In this document: positions 1 through 9,497 of the stretch, piece by piece
How positions within the stretch are numbered: position 1 is the first letter of the stretch
How the letters are laid out: each line of letters starts with the position of its first letter
Assembly: GCF_004519335.1 (NCBI RefSeq)
Contig: NZ_SOZD01000005.1
Location: 248,001-312,000 of the forward strand
Direction of reading: 5' to 3'
Origin: Jiella endophytica
GTDB lineage: Bacteria; Pseudomonadota; Alphaproteobacteria; Rhizobiales; Rhizobiaceae
Length of the DNA stretch: 64,000 bases
Position numbers and translations under genes: made by a program
Notes under the pieces: generated by a model
The model's input: the letters and a program-made list of their open reading frames with translations, nothing else
Database searches by the model: none
Told to the model about the DNA's origin: nothing

Positions 1-14
1 AAGGAGAGTTTGAC

Positions 15-215
15 GTGAAAGCTTCCGACGTCAGATCGATGACCCAGGACGAACTCACCGACGAGCTCGCCAAGCTGAAGAAAGAGCAGTTCAACCTGCG
101 TTTCCAGCGGGCCACGGGTCAACTCGAGAACACTGCGCGCGTGCGCCAGGTCCGTCGCGACATCGCCCGGATCAAGACGATCGCACGCGCCAAGGCGGAC
201 ACCGCCAAGGCCTAA
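15..215 (+). CDS. rpmC: 50S ribosomal protein L29
   Basis: L29 is a small protein of the large subunit near the exit of the nascent-peptide tunnel. The 66-residue product has the L29 pattern of two helices: an N-terminal stretch ending [15 protein letters not shown] and a basic second helix containing [14 protein letters not shown]. The start is GTG, placed 7 bases after an AAGGAG Shine-Dalgarno at positions 1-6. It is the first complete gene of the spc operon seen here; rplP would lie just outside the window. rpsQ follows after 11 bases. Confidence 0.97.
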   Translation: MKASDVRSMTQDELTDELAKLKKEQFNLRFQRATGQLENTARVRQVRRDIARIKTIARAKADTAKA

Positions 216-226
216 AGGACCAGAAT

Positions 227-481
227 ATGCCGAAACGCATCCTGCAGGGGACGGTGGTCTCCGACAAGAACGACAAGACGGTGGTGGTGCTGGTGGAACG
301 CCGTTTCGCCCATCCGCTCCTGAAGAAGACCGTGCGCCGGTCGAAGAAGTACAAGGCGCACGACGAGAGCAACGCGCACAAGGTCGGCGACATCGTCTCG
401 ATCGAGGAGTCGCGGCCGATCTCGAAGGACAAGAGCTGGATCGTCGTTTCCAGCGCGTCGACGACGCAAGCAGCAAGTTGA
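227..481 (+). CDS. rpsQ: 30S ribosomal protein S17
   Basis: S17 is a primary 16S rRNA-binding protein with an OB fold. The 84-residue product shows family hallmarks: [20 protein letters not shown] near the N-terminus, a basic central loop ([19 protein letters not shown]) and [16 protein letters not shown] near the C-terminus. Length is normal. It lies between rpmC and rplN in the universal order; a 65-base gap separates it from rplN. Confidence 0.97.
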   Translation: MPKRILQGTVVSDKNDKTVVVLVERRFAHPLLKKTVRRSKKYKAHDESNAHKVGDIVSIEESRPISKDKSWIVVSSASTTQAAS

Positions 482-546
482 ACGAATGCGCCGGCCCGCC
501 CAGACATGGGACGCGTCCGGCGGCAAGCTTTTGAAGGCGGTCTGAC

Positions 547-915
547 ATGATTCAGATGCAAACAAACCTCGACGTCGCCGACAATTCTGGCGCCCGTCGT
601 GTCATGTGCATCAAGGTGCTGGGCGGCTCGAAGCGGAAATACGCCTCGGTCGGCGACGTCATCGTCGTGTCCGTCAAGGAGGCGATCCCGCGCGGCCGTG
701 TGAAGAAGGGCGACGTGATGAAGGCCGTGGTGGTTCGTACCGCCAAGGACATCCGCCGCGCCGACGGTTCGGTGATCCGCTTCGACAAGAACGCTGCGGT
801 TCTCATCGACAACAAGAAAGAGCCGATCGGCACGCGTATCTTCGGCCCGGTTCCCCGCGAGCTTCGCGGCAAGAACCACATGAAGATCGTGTCGCTCGCC
901 CCCGAAGTTCTTTAA
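547..915 (+). CDS. rplN: 50S ribosomal protein L14
   Basis: L14 binds 23S rRNA and forms an intersubunit bridge with the 30S subunit. The product has exactly the usual 122 residues and starts [20 protein letters not shown], the diagnostic L14 N-terminus; FGPVPRELR near the end is also characteristic. rplX follows after 14 bases, preceded by a good Shine-Dalgarno (AGAGGAGAG). Confidence 0.98.
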   Translation: MIQMQTNLDVADNSGARRVMCIKVLGGSKRKYASVGDVIVVSVKEAIPRGRVKKGDVMKAVVVRTAKDIRRADGSVIRFDKNAAVLIDNKKEPIGTRIFGPVPRELRGKNHMKIVSLAPEVL

Positions 916-929
916 GAGGAGAGCGGACG

Positions 930-1244
930 ATGCAGAAGATCCGCAAAGGCGACACCGTCGTCGTGCTCGCCGGCAAGGACAAGGGCCGGTCGGGTGAAGT
1001 CATCAAGATGATGCCGAAGGACGATCGCGCTTTGGTGCGCGGCGTCAACATGGTCAAGCGCCATCAGCGCCAGACCGCTTCGCAGGAAGCCGGCATCATC
1101 ACCAAGGAAGCACCGATTCACCTGTCGAACCTGGCGGTCGCCGACCCGAAGGACGGCAAGGCGACCCGGATCGGCTTCAAGACTCTCGAGGACGGCACCA
1201 AGGTGCGCGTCGCCAAGCGTTCGGGGGAAGAGATCAATGGCTGA
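930..1244 (+). CDS. rplX: 50S ribosomal protein L24
   Basis: L24 starts assembly of the 50S subunit. The 104-residue product opens with a KOW motif ([19 protein letters not shown], about residues 5-23). Start ATG at 930 was chosen over upstream in-frame codons because it follows GAGGAGAG and gives the canonical MQKIRKGD N-terminus. The 3' end overlaps the start of rplE by 8 bases, a common arrangement for translational coupling in this operon. Confidence 0.97.
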   Translation: MQKIRKGDTVVVLAGKDKGRSGEVIKMMPKDDRALVRGVNMVKRHQRQTASQEAGIITKEAPIHLSNLAVADPKDGKATRIGFKTLEDGTKVRVAKRSGEEING

Positions 1245-1800
1245 AGCCGCCACCTACGAGCCTCGCCTCAAGCGCGTCTATCGCGAGGACATCCGCAAGG
1301 CCCTGCAGGACCAGTTCTCCTACGAGAACGGCATGCAGGTTCCGCGCCTCGACAAGATCGTCATCAACATGGGCGTCGGTGAAGCCACCGGCGACTCCAA
1401 GAAGCCTTCGGTCGCCGCCGAGGACCTCGCCAGGATCGCCGGTCAGAAGCCGGTGATCACCCGCGCCGGCAAGTCGATCGCCGGTTTCAAGGTCCGCGAG
1501 GGCATGCCGATCGGCTGCAAGGTGACGCTGCGCCGCGAGAAGATGTACGAGTTCCTGGATCGGCTGATCCAGATCGCTCTGCCACGCGTGCGAGACTTCC
1601 GGGGCCTCAACCCCAAGAGCTTTGACGGCCGTGGCAACTTCGCCATGGGCATCAAGGAGCACATCGTGTTCCCCGAGATCAACTACGACAAGGTTGATCA
1701 GATGTGGGGCATGGACATCATCGTTTGTACGACGGCCAAGTCGGACGAGGAAGCGCGCGCCCTTCTCAAGGCGTTCAACTTCCCCTTCCGAGCCAACTGA
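1237..1800 (+). CDS. rplE: 50S ribosomal protein L5
   Basis: L5 binds 5S rRNA and contacts the P-site tRNA. The 187-residue product carries the expected blocks [52 protein letters not shown] and the C-terminal [20 protein letters not shown]. It is slightly longer than E. coli L5 because of an N-terminal extension normal for alphaproteobacteria. Its start lies inside the end of rplX. Confidence 0.98.
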   Translation: MAEAATYEPRLKRVYREDIRKALQDQFSYENGMQVPRLDKIVINMGVGEATGDSKKPSVAAEDLARIAGQKPVITRAGKSIAGFKVREGMPIGCKVTLRREKMYEFLDRLIQIALPRVRDFRGLNPKSFDGRGNFAMGIKEHIVFPEINYDKVDQMWGMDIIVCTTAKSDEEARALLKAFNFPFRAN

Positions 1801-1834
1801 CGCTAGTAACGGCAGACGAGCAAAGGACGACAAA

Positions 1835-2140
1835 ATGGCCAAGAAGGGCATGATCGAACAGAACAAGCACCGCCAGAAGATGGTGGCGAAATTCGCCGCC
1901 AAGCGGGCTGCTCTGAAGGCGATCACCAAGAATGCCGACGCTTCCATGGAGGAGCGTTTCAAGGCGCAGTTGCAGCTCGCCGAGCTGCCGCGCAACGGTT
2001 CGAAGGTCCGCATCCGCAATCGCTGCGAAGTGACCGGTCGGCCGCGCGCCTATTATCGCAAGCTCAAGATGAGCCGTATCGCACTCCGGGAACTCGGCAA
2101 CAACGGCCAGATCCCCGGCATCGTCAAGTCGAGCTGGTAA
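1835..2140 (+). CDS. rpsN: 30S ribosomal protein S14, zinc-independent form
   Basis: S14 belongs to the head of the 30S subunit. The 101-residue product starts [17 protein letters not shown] and ends with the conserved [20 protein letters not shown] and PGIVKSSW. It has no paired CxxC motifs, so it is the longer, zinc-free (C-minus) type usual in proteobacteria. Start at 1835 was chosen by the family N-terminus. rpsH begins 12 bases downstream behind a GGAGG. Confidence 0.97.
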   Translation: MAKKGMIEQNKHRQKMVAKFAAKRAALKAITKNADASMEERFKAQLQLAELPRNGSKVRIRNRCEVTGRPRAYYRKLKMSRIALRELGNNGQIPGIVKSSW

Positions 2141-2152
2141 GGAGGCTTCGTC

Positions 2153-2551
2153 ATGTCTTTGTCTGATCCGCTTGGCGACATGCTGACGCGCATCCGCAAC
2201 GCGGTCCTGCGCAACAAGTCCTCGGTCTCGACCCCGGCCTCGAAGCTGCGCGGCCGTGTTCTCGACGTCCTCAAGGACGAGGGATACATCCGCGGCTACA
2301 CCCAGACCGAATTCGAAAACGGCAAGTCCGAATTCGAGATCGAGCTGAAGTACCACGAGGGCCAGCCGGTGATCCGCGAGATCGGCCGCGTCTCCAAGCC
2401 CGGCCGCCGCGTCTACGTTTCGGCGAGGACGATCCCGCAGGTCGCCAACGGCCTCGGCATTTCGGTTCTGTCGACGCCGAAGGGCGTGATGGCCGATCAC
2501 GCCGCGCGCGAACAGAACGTCGGCGGCGAGATTCTCTGCCGGGTCTTCTGA
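2153..2551 (+). CDS. rpsH: 30S ribosomal protein S8
   Basis: S8 binds the central domain of 16S rRNA and in E. coli is the translational repressor of this operon. The 132-residue product has [14 protein letters not shown] at the start and the C-terminal signature [20 protein letters not shown]. Whether the S8 feedback loop at rplE operates here cannot be judged by eye. A gap of 143 bases separates it from rplF. Confidence 0.97.
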   Translation: MSLSDPLGDMLTRIRNAVLRNKSSVSTPASKLRGRVLDVLKDEGYIRGYTQTEFENGKSEFEIELKYHEGQPVIREIGRVSKPGRRVYVSARTIPQVANGLGISVLSTPKGVMADHAAREQNVGGEILCRVF

Positions 2552-2694
2552 CGCGGCGAAAATCGTGCCATAGGACGGGCGCTCGCGAACCCTGAAGGTT
2601 CGCCGGTCGCCCGTCGGCATTTTGAGCAACGCATGGTATGTCGCCTCTCAAAGGGCAGATGGCAGCCGTGCACGAAACGGACAGGGTTTCGAAG

Positions 2695-3228
2695 ATGTCC
2701 CGTATTGGAAAGAAGCCGGTGGCCATTCCCGATGGCGTCACCGCCTCGGTGGACGGCCAGACCGTCAAGGCCAAGGGCCCGAAGGGCGAGCTTGCCTTCG
2801 TCGTCAATGACGAAGTGCTGGTGAAGATGGAAGACGGGGCGGTCAAGGTCGACCCGCGCGATCAGTCGAAGGTTGCCCGCTCCAAGTGGGGCATGTCCCG
2901 CACGATGATCGAGAACATCTTCGCCGGCGTGAAGACCGGTTTCGAGAAGAAGCTCGAGATCAACGGCGTCGGCTATCGTGCCGCCATGCAGGGCAAGAAC
3001 CTGCAGCTGTCGCTCGGCTTTTCCCACGAGGTCGTCTACCAGACGCCCGAGGGCATCTCGATCGCCGTGCCGAAGCCGACCGAGATCGTCGTGACCGGCA
3101 TCGACAAGCAGCGCGTCGGCCAGGTCGCCGCGGAGATCCGCGAGTATCGCGGACCCGAGCCCTACAAGGGCAAGGGCGTGAAGTACGCGGCCGAGAAGAT
3201 CGTCCGCAAGGAAGGCAAGAAGAAGTAA
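2695..3228 (+). CDS. rplF: 50S ribosomal protein L6
   Basis: L6 lies near the factor-binding centre of the 50S subunit. The 177-residue product starts [15 protein letters not shown], the conserved N-terminus, so the ATG at 2695 is preferred to the in-frame ATG at 2638, which would add an unconserved 19-residue leader. The C-terminal [11 protein letters not shown] block is the L6 signature. rplR follows after 9 bases. Confidence 0.97.
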   Translation: MSRIGKKPVAIPDGVTASVDGQTVKAKGPKGELAFVVNDEVLVKMEDGAVKVDPRDQSKVARSKWGMSRTMIENIFAGVKTGFEKKLEINGVGYRAAMQGKNLQLSLGFSHEVVYQTPEGISIAVPKPTEIVVTGIDKQRVGQVAAEIREYRGPEPYKGKGVKYAAEKIVRKEGKKK

Positions 3229-3237
3229 GGTCCCGTC

Positions 3238-3600
3238 ATGGCTACTCCTAAGGAATCGCTGCGGCGCCGTGCTTCGCGGATCCGCCGCTCGCTCAAGAAG
3301 GTCGCGAACGGCCGCCCGCGTCTGTCGGTGCACCGCTCGTCGAAGAACATCTACGCCCAGGTCATCGACGACGAGGCGGGCCGCACGCTGGCCTCCGCCT
3401 CGACGCTCGAGCCGACCCTGCGCAAGGATCTGAAGACCGGCGCCGATGTGGCCGCGGCCACCGCCGTCGGCAAGCTCGTCGCCGAACGTGCCAAGGAAGC
3501 CGGCGTCACCGACGTGGTTTTCGATCGCGGCGCCTTCATCTATCACGGCCGGGTCAAGGCCTTGGCCGATTCGGCCCGCGAGGCCGGCCTGAACTTCTGA
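3238..3600 (+). CDS. rplR: 50S ribosomal protein L18
   Basis: L18 binds 5S rRNA together with L5. The 120-residue product has the basic N-terminus ([16 protein letters not shown]), the [18 protein letters not shown] block and the C-terminal [20 protein letters not shown] typical of the family. It lies in the universal order between rplF and rpsE; a 106-base spacer precedes rpsE. Confidence 0.98.
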   Translation: MATPKESLRRRASRIRRSLKKVANGRPRLSVHRSSKNIYAQVIDDEAGRTLASASTLEPTLRKDLKTGADVAAATAVGKLVAERAKEAGVTDVVFDRGAFIYHGRVKALADSAREAGLNF

Positions 3601-3706
3601 TCGGGCAGGACGACATTCCGACGGCGTGAGAGCGCCGCCGTTTCGCCCGGCCGCCACGATACGGCCGTTCCCATGGACGCCTCCGGAAAAGAACAAGGAC
3701 TAGGAT

Positions 3707-4291
3707 ATGGCGCCTCGTAACGATCGCAATGATCGCCGTGACGATCACGACGACGGTTTCGTCGACAAGCTCGTCCACATCAACCGCGTCGCGAAAGTCG
3801 TGAAGGGCGGCCGCCGCTTCGGCTTCGCCGCTCTCGTCGTCGTCGGCGACCTCAAGGGCCGCGTCGGCTTCGGCCACGGCAAGGCCCGCGAAGTGCCCGA
3901 GGCGATCCGCAAGGCGACGGAAGCTGCCAAGCGCGACCTGATCTTCGTGCCGCTGCGCGACGGCCGCACGCTGCACCACGACGTCTCCGGCCGCCACGGC
4001 GCCGGCAAGGTCATCCTGCGCACCGCCGAGGCCGGTACCGGCATCATCGCCGGCGGCCCGATGCGCGCCGTCTTCGAGGCGGTCGGCATGCATGACGTCG
4101 TCGCCAAGTCGCTCGGCTCGTCGAACCCCTACAACATGGTTCGCGCCACCTTCGACGGGCTGAAGAACGCCACCCATCCGAAGGACGTGGCTGCCCGTCG
4201 CGGCATCAAGTATTCGACGCTGCAGGCCCGTCGCCAGCACACCCACGGCGCGGCATCCGCCGGCGCCGATGAAGCCGCCGCGGCGGAATGA
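3707..4291 (+). CDS. rpsE: 30S ribosomal protein S5
   Basis: S5 takes part in mRNA entry and decoding accuracy. The 194-residue product contains [20 protein letters not shown] and [18 protein letters not shown], the double-stranded RNA-binding S5 signature. A charged N-terminal extension ([13 protein letters not shown]) and an alanine-rich C-terminal tail are common in Rhizobiales. Confidence 0.98.
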   Translation: MAPRNDRNDRRDDHDDGFVDKLVHINRVAKVVKGGRRFGFAALVVVGDLKGRVGFGHGKAREVPEAIRKATEAAKRDLIFVPLRDGRTLHHDVSGRHGAGKVILRTAEAGTGIIAGGPMRAVFEAVGMHDVVAKSLGSSNPYNMVRATFDGLKNATHPKDVAARRGIKYSTLQARRQHTHGAASAGADEAAAAE

Positions 4292-4331
4292 TCTGGCCGG
4301 CCTTCGTGCCATCGTTTGAAGGAGCCTGAGC

Positions 4332-4535
4332 ATGGCCAAGAACACTCCCGCCGGCAAGACGGTGACCGTCGAGCAGATCGGCAGCCCGATCCGCCGTCCG
4401 AGGGATCAGCGTCAGACGCTGGTCGGCCTCGGCCTCAACAAGATGAATCGTCGCCGCACCCTGGAGGACACTCCCGCGGTGCGCGGCATGATCGCCAAGG
4501 TCCAGCACCTCGTTCGCGTCGTCGACGAGGCCTGA
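4332..4535 (+). CDS. rpmD: 50S ribosomal protein L30
   Basis: L30 is a small ferredoxin-like 50S protein. The 67-residue product has the short form with [26 protein letters not shown] and a C-terminal [12 protein letters not shown]. It stands between rpsE and rplO as usual, with gaps of 40 and 106 bases. Confidence 0.96.
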   Translation: MAKNTPAGKTVTVEQIGSPIRRPRDQRQTLVGLGLNKMNRRRTLEDTPAVRGMIAKVQHLVRVVDEA

Positions 4536-4641
4536 GCTTTCGCCGTCGCGGTCAAGCGCCTGACGCGGACCGCTCAACCCTTTTGCCAGGTCGCCCGCGT
4601 GGGGCCCTTAGCGGCTCCCGGCGCGGCCAAGGAGAAAAGAC

Positions 4642-5130
4642 ATGAAACTCAACGAGCTTTCCGATCTGGACGGCGCCACCCACTCGCGCAAGCGGGTGGG
4701 CCGCGGCATCGGTTCGGGCAAGGGCAAGACCGGCGGGCGCGGCGTCAAGGGCCAGAAGTCCCGGTCGGGCGTTGCCGTCAACGCCTTCGAGGGCGGTCAG
4801 ATGCCGCTCTACCGGCGCCTGCCGAAGCGCGGCTTCGTCAACATCTTCGCCAAGAAGTTCAACACCGTCTCGGTTGGGCGCCTGCAGCAGGCGATCGACG
4901 CCGGCAAGCTGGACGCCTCGGCGCCGGTCGACGTGGCCGCGTTGGTCGCTGCCGGCGTTGTCCGTCGCCCGAAGGACGGCGTTCGCCTCCTCGGCGATGG
5001 CGAGTTGACCGCCAAGCTCACCCTCACTGTCGCCGGCGCTTCAAAGTCAGCGGTCGAGAAGGTCGAGAAGGCTGGCGGTTCGGTGACCGCCACGGTCGTC
5101 CGGAAGTCGGAAGAGACCGCCGAGGCTTGA
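4642..5130 (+). CDS. rplO: 50S ribosomal protein L15
   Basis: L15 is a late-assembly 50S protein. The 162-residue product begins [20 protein letters not shown] and has the glycine-rich RNA-binding tail [20 protein letters not shown] and [17 protein letters not shown], both diagnostic. It has a strong Shine-Dalgarno (AAGGAGAAAAG). It is the last ribosomal gene before secY. Confidence 0.98.
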   Translation: MKLNELSDLDGATHSRKRVGRGIGSGKGKTGGRGVKGQKSRSGVAVNAFEGGQMPLYRRLPKRGFVNIFAKKFNTVSVGRLQQAIDAGKLDASAPVDVAALVAAGVVRRPKDGVRLLGDGELTAKLTLTVAGASKSAVEKVEKAGGSVTATVVRKSEETAEA

Positions 5131-5451
5131 GGCTTCGGGACGTCGTGAACGGATAGGGCCGGTTCGGCCCTCCCGTTGATCACGCCTTCGACATGATCGG
5201 AGCGGGCCGGTGATCGGCCCTGAACGCCTGCCGCTCCGAGACGGCGGTGGCCAACCCATGGCCGCCGCAAAACAGGGCAGGGCCCCCGCTGAACGCGCCG
5301 TTCCCGTCAGGGAGGAATTGGGCGCTTGCGTGGCAAAGCTCTCCCGACTATCTGACGGGTCTCGGCAAAGGGTCCGTCTCAAGCCCGAGTCCGGTCGGGC
5401 GCCTGATGCGCTTCTCGGCCGAATGCGGGACAACCCGGGGAGCTCCTCGTC
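5131..5451 (+). other. Long spacer between rplO and secY with a hairpin
   Basis: This 321-base stretch has no convincing gene. It holds a GC-rich hairpin at about 5155-5171 (AGGGCCG, loop GTT, CGGCCCT) without a clear T-run, which could be an attenuator, a processing site or a weak terminator. A separate secY promoter in the remainder is plausible but no clear -35/-10 pair was recognised. Most rhizobial spc operons have a shorter spacer here. Confidence 0.4.
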
Positions 5452-6795
5452 ATGGCATCGGCTGCGGAACAACTTGCCGCGAACCTGAACTTTTCGGCCT
5501 TTTCCAAGGCCGAGGACCTGAAGAAGCGCATCTGGTTCACCCTCGGCGCTCTCCTCGTCTACCGCCTCGGCACCTACATTCCGATGCCCGGCATCGACCC
5601 GGCCGCGCTCGCCCGCGCGTTCCAGCAGCAGTCGACCGGCATTCTCGGCCTGTTCAACATGTTTTCCGGCGGCGCCGTTGGCCGCATGGCGATCTTCGCC
5701 CTCGGAATCATGCCCTACATCTCCGCCTCGATCATCATCCAGCTGATGACGTCGGTCGTTCCCTCGCTCGAAAACCTCAAGAAGGAAGGCGAGCAGGGCC
5801 GCAAGGTCATCAACCAGTACACCCGCTACGGCACGGTGCTGCTTGCGACCTTCCAGGCCTACGGCATCGCTGCCGGCCTCGAGACGCAGGCGGGCATCGT
5901 CGTCGATCCGGGCTGGTTTTTCCGCGTCTCGGCGGTGATCACCCTCGTCGGTGGCACCATGTTCCTGATGTGGCTCGGCGAGCAGATCACCTCGCGCGGC
6001 ATCGGCAACGGCATCTCGCTGATCATCTTCGCCGGCATCGTCGCGCATCTGCCGGCGGCCGTCGCCAACCTTCTGGAACTCGGCCGCACCGGCGCGCTGT
6101 CGACGGCGGTCATCCTGCTCGTCATCGTCGTCGCTGTGGCCTGCATCGCCTTCATCGTCTTCGTCGAGCGCGCCCAGCGGCGACTCCTGATCCAGTATCC
6201 GAAGCGACAGGTCGGCAACCGGATGTTCCAGGGCGACACCTCGCACCTGCCGTTGAAGCTCAACACCGCCGGCGTCATCCCGCCGATCTTCGCCTCCTCG
6301 CTTCTGCTCCTGCCGGTGACGGTGGCGAATTTCGCCGACACCTCGCAGCTGCCGGACTGGGCGACGGCGATCGTCGCGTCGCTTGGCCACGGCCAGCCGC
6401 TCTATATGCTGTTCTATGCGGGCCTGATCGCGTTCTTCGCCTTCTTCTACACCGCGGTGGTCTTCAACCCGACCGATACGGCCGACAATCTGAAGAAGCA
6501 TGGCGGCTTCATTCCGGGCATCCGGCCGGGTGAACGGACGGCGGAATATATCGATTATGTCCTCACCCGCATCACGGTCATCGGCGCGATTTATCTTGTC
6601 TTGATCTGTCTTTTGCCCGAGTTTCTGATTTCGGCTGCGGGCGTCCCGTTCTATCTCGGTGGAACCTCGCTGCTCATCGTCGTTTCCGTGACGATGGACA
6701 CCGTGGCGCAGATCCAGGGTCACCTGCTGGCCCATCAGTACGAAGGCCTCGTCAAGAAGGCGAAGCTCAGAGGGGGGAGACGCGGAGCAAGATGA
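5452..6795 (+). CDS. secY: Preprotein translocase subunit SecY
   Basis: SecY forms the protein-conducting channel of the Sec translocon in the inner membrane. The 447-residue product has the ten-helix layout and family blocks: [37 protein letters not shown] (TM2 region), [19 protein letters not shown], and [13 protein letters not shown]. The C-terminus ends in a basic tail ([13 protein letters not shown]). Its last 4 bases overlap the adk start (ATGA pattern), consistent with coupling. Confidence 0.98.
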   Translation: MASAAEQLAANLNFSAFSKAEDLKKRIWFTLGALLVYRLGTYIPMPGIDPAALARAFQQQSTGILGLFNMFSGGAVGRMAIFALGIMPYISASIIIQLMTSVVPSLENLKKEGEQGRKVINQYTRYGTVLLATFQAYGIAAGLETQAGIVVDPGWFFRVSAVITLVGGTMFLMWLGEQITSRGIGNGISLIIFAGIVAHLPAAVANLLELGRTGALSTAVILLVIVVAVACIAFIVFVERAQRRLLIQYPKRQVGNRMFQGDTSHLPLKLNTAGVIPPIFASSLLLLPVTVANFADTSQLPDWATAIVASLGHGQPLYMLFYAGLIAFFAFFYTAVVFNPTDTADNLKKHGGFIPGIRPGERTAEYIDYVLTRITVIGAIYLVLICLLPEFLISAAGVPFYLGGTSLLIVVSVTMDTVAQIQGHLLAHQYEGLVKKAKLRGGRRGAR

Positions 6796-7439
6796 AGCTG
6801 ATATTGCTGGGTCCGCCAGGTGCGGGGAAGGGTACGCAGGCGCAGCGTCTGGTGACGCGACACGACATCCCGCAGCTTTCGACGGGAGACATGCTGCGGG
6901 CGGCCGTTGCTGCCGAAACCGAAGTCGGCCTGAAGGCGAAGGCCATCATGGATGCCGGCAATCTCGTGCCGGACGAAGTGGTCAACGCCATCGTCGCCGA
7001 CCGGATCGCCGAGGAGGACTGCTCGGAAGGCTTCATCCTCGACGGCTATCCGCGCACGCTGAAACAGGCCGATGCGCTCGAGGCGCTGCTCGAAAAGCGC
7101 GGGCAGCATCTCGACCACGTCATCGAGCTGAAGGTCGACGACGACATCCTGGTGAAACGGGTCTCGGGGCGGTTCTCCTGCGCCAATTGCGGCACGGTCT
7201 ATCACGACGAGGACAAGCTGCCGAAGGCGGAAGGCGTCTGCGACACCTGCGGCTCCACGGAGTTCAAGCGTCGCCCGGACGACAACGCCGAGACCATGCG
7301 CTCGCGGCTGCGGACCTACTACAAGGAAACCTCGCCGCTGGTCGGCTACTACTATTGCAAGCGGACGCTCCGCTCCATCGACGGCATGGCGCCGATCGAC
7401 GATGTGACGGGGAGCATCGAAGAGGTCCTGAAGGGCTGA
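6792..7439 (+). CDS. adk: Adenylate kinase, long-lid form with a zinc-type cysteine cluster
   Basis: Adenylate kinase converts ATP and AMP to two ADP. The 215-residue product has the P-loop [10 protein letters not shown] (residues 6-15), [11 protein letters not shown], and [13 protein letters not shown]. The lid is the long form and holds CANC and CDTC, a four-cysteine zinc-binding set as in Gram-positive enzymes. Many alphaproteobacterial homologues are the short-lid form of about 190 residues, so the lid is worth noting. The start overlaps secY by 4 bases. The usual next gene, rpsM, is absent. Confidence 0.97.
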   Translation: MKLILLGPPGAGKGTQAQRLVTRHDIPQLSTGDMLRAAVAAETEVGLKAKAIMDAGNLVPDEVVNAIVADRIAEEDCSEGFILDGYPRTLKQADALEALLEKRGQHLDHVIELKVDDDILVKRVSGRFSCANCGTVYHDEDKLPKAEGVCDTCGSTEFKRRPDDNAETMRSRLRTYYKETSPLVGYYYCKRTLRSIDGMAPIDDVTGSIEEVLKG

Positions 7440-7453
7440 CCCCAACGCTTCGG

Positions 7454-7480
7454 CGGCCGGGGCCTTGAAGGTTCCGGCCG
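7454..7480 (+). terminator. Hairpin between adk and metX
   Basis: CGGCCGG (7454-7460) pairs with CCGGCCG (7474-7480) across a 13-base loop. There is no T-run, so it may be a Rho-type or processing structure rather than a classical terminator. It could close the spc operon. I see no SAM-II riboswitch consensus in this leader. Confidence 0.35.
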
Positions 7481-7537
7481 AAACGCCGAGGCCAGCCTTT
7501 CCCGCACCGTCGTCCCGCTTCGCGAGGACGGATCGAG

Positions 7538-8758
7538 ATGAGGGGCGAAACCACCACCGTGACCGCGCCGATCAATGCCGACACCGTGCGGGCCGCCGCG
7601 ACAAGCGACGCCGGCAACCGCGAGGCGCTGGATCCTTCGAGCCCGGTGGCGGTGTTCGGCAAGGACGAGCCGCTGCATCTCGACGCCGGCATCGACCTGT
7701 CGCCGCTGCAGATCGCCTACAACACCTATGGCGAACTCAACGCCGAGCGCACCAACGCCATTCTCGTCTGCCACGCGCTGACCGGCGATCACTACGCCGC
7801 CAGCCGCTCGCCGGTGACCGGCAGGCCCGGCTGGTGGTCGTCGATCATCGGCCCCGGCAAGCCGATCGACACCGACAAGTATTTCGTCATCTGTTCCAAC
7901 GTCATCGGTGGCTGCCTCGGCTCGACCGGGCCGGCCTCGATCAATCCGGAGACGGGCGAGCCCTATGGCCTTTCCCTGCCGGTGATCACCATCCGCGACA
8001 TGGTGCGGGCGCAGGCGATGCTGGTCGAGCGGCTCGGCATCGACACGCTGTTCGCGGTGATCGGCGGGTCGATGGGCGGCATGCAGGTGCTGCAGTGGAC
8101 CGTCAGCTATCCGGACAAGGTCTTCGCGGCGCTGCCGATCGCCACCGGTGCGCGCCACTCGGCCCAGAACATCGCCTTCCACGAGGTCGGCCGCCAGGCG
8201 GTGATGGCCGATCCCGACTGGCAGGGCGGGCGCTATTTCGCCCATGGCAAGCGGCCGGTGAAGGGCCTTGCCGTCGCCAGGATGACGGCGCATGTCACCT
8301 ATCTCTCGGAAATGGCGCTGCAGCGCAAGTTCGGCCGCAATCTGCAGGATCGCGAGGCCTTCGGCTTCGGCTTCGACGCCGACTTCCAGATCGAGAGCTA
8401 TCTGCGCCACCAGGGCATGACCTTCGTCGACCGGTTCGACGCCAACTCCTATCTCTACATGACGCGGGCGATGGACTATTTCGACATCGCCGCGGACTAT
8501 GGCGGCTCGCTGGCGAAAGCCTTCCAGAACGCCCAAACACGCTTCTGCCTTGTCTCATTCTCCTCCGACTGGCTGTTTCCGACCGAGGAGAACCGCGCCG
8601 TCGTGCACGCCCTCAACGCCGCCGCCGCCTCCGTCTCCTTCGTCGAGATCGAGACCGACCGCGGCCACGACGCTTTCCTTCTCGAGGAGCCGAACTTCTT
8701 CGCCGCCATCGACGGCTTCGTCTCGTCGGCGGCGCGGGCGAGGGGGCTTTCCTCGTGA
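7538..8758 (+). CDS. metX: Homoserine O-acetyltransferase
   Basis: MetX acetylates homoserine with acetyl-CoA (some family members use succinyl-CoA) in the first committed step of methionine synthesis. The 406-residue alpha/beta hydrolase has the nucleophile elbow GGSMGG (serine about 178), the acid in [13 protein letters not shown] and the histidine in RGHDAFLLE (about 376). The [12 protein letters not shown] block is typical. It overlaps metW by 4 bases (GTGA), the standard alphaproteobacterial metXW pair. It directly follows the spc operon, which is unusual. Confidence 0.95.
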   Translation: MRGETTTVTAPINADTVRAAATSDAGNREALDPSSPVAVFGKDEPLHLDAGIDLSPLQIAYNTYGELNAERTNAILVCHALTGDHYAASRSPVTGRPGWWSSIIGPGKPIDTDKYFVICSNVIGGCLGSTGPASINPETGEPYGLSLPVITIRDMVRAQAMLVERLGIDTLFAVIGGSMGGMQVLQWTVSYPDKVFAALPIATGARHSAQNIAFHEVGRQAVMADPDWQGGRYFAHGKRPVKGLAVARMTAHVTYLSEMALQRKFGRNLQDREAFGFGFDADFQIESYLRHQGMTFVDRFDANSYLYMTRAMDYFDIAADYGGSLAKAFQNAQTRFCLVSFSSDWLFPTEENRAVVHALNAAAASVSFVEIETDRGHDAFLLEEPNFFAAIDGFVSSAARARGLSS

Positions 8759-9426
8759 CGCTGTCGGCCGATACGCGCGCCCACGGGCCGACGGCGACGA
8801 GCGAGACGGTGACCGCGACGCCGGCAGGCATCCGCCTCGACCTCGAGGTGATCGCCGATCTCGTCGCGCCGCATTCGCGTGTCCTCGATATCGGCTGCGG
8901 CGACGGCGCGCTCCTGCAGCTGATGCAGACACGCAGGCAGGTGGACGGGCGCGGCGTCGAGCTCAGCCAGGCCGGCGTCAACGAATGCGTCGCCCGCGGC
9001 CTTTCGGTGATCCAGGGCGATGCCGACCGCGACCTCGTCCACTATCCGGACGACGCCTTCGACTATGTCATCCTCTCGCAGACCATCCAGGCGACCCACA
9101 ATCCCAAGGTCGTGCTCTCCGAGCTGCTACGGATCGGCCAGCGGGCGATCGTCTCCTTTCCGAATTTCGGCCACTGGACGATCCGCTATGCCGTCGGCCT
9201 GCGCGGCCGCATGCCGGTGACGCGGAACCTCGCCCATGCCTGGTACGAGACGCCGAACATCCATTTCTGCACCATCCGCGACTTCGTGGCGCTCGCCGAC
9301 GAACTTGGCGCGACGGTCGAGACGGCGATCGCCATCAATGCGACCGGCCAGAAGATGGGCATGAAGATGCCCTGGTGGTTCTGGAACCTCTTCGGCCAGC
9401 AGGCGGTGTTCGTGCTGAGGCGGTAA
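8755..9426 (+). CDS. metW: Methionine biosynthesis protein MetW (methyltransferase fold)
   Basis: MetW is a SAM-methyltransferase-fold protein that partners MetX and is needed for its activity in several proteobacteria. The 223-residue product has motif [15 protein letters not shown] at about residues 43-56, followed by the MetW-type block [25 protein letters not shown]. Start GTG at 8755 sits inside the metX stop (GTGA), which fixes the frame and implies translational coupling. Confidence 0.95.
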   Translation: MTLSADTRAHGPTATSETVTATPAGIRLDLEVIADLVAPHSRVLDIGCGDGALLQLMQTRRQVDGRGVELSQAGVNECVARGLSVIQGDADRDLVHYPDDAFDYVILSQTIQATHNPKVVLSELLRIGQRAIVSFPNFGHWTIRYAVGLRGRMPVTRNLAHAWYETPNIHFCTIRDFVALADELGATVETAIAINATGQKMGMKMPWWFWNLFGQQAVFVLRR

Positions 9427-9496
9427 GTGTCGGCCGCTGCGCTCGCGCCCATGGATCGCTGCTAAGCGATGCGCGCTCGGCGAGCGGCGACGACAC
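9427..9496. terminator. Inverted repeat between convergent genes
   Basis: The gap between metW and the convergent histidine kinase is almost wholly one imperfect inverted repeat. GTGTCGGCCGCT (9427-9438) can pair with AGCGGC and CGACAC (9483-9496), with a small inner hairpin ATCGCT-GCTA-AGCGAT. Position and symmetry suggest a bidirectional terminator, although there is no T-run. Confidence 0.45.
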
Positions 9497-9497
9497 T

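Noticed and set aside
2497-3696. Long antisense frame opposite rplF and rplR
   Set aside because: It mirrors real ribosomal genes; high-GC codon bias keeps the opposite frames open. The same reasoning rejects antisense frames at 35961-37694 and 5047-6735.
7440-7537. SAM-II riboswitch before metX
   Set aside because: SAM-II elements often precede metX in alphaproteobacteria, but the pseudoknot consensus with its AGCUAAAAAG-type core is not present; only a GC hairpin is seen.
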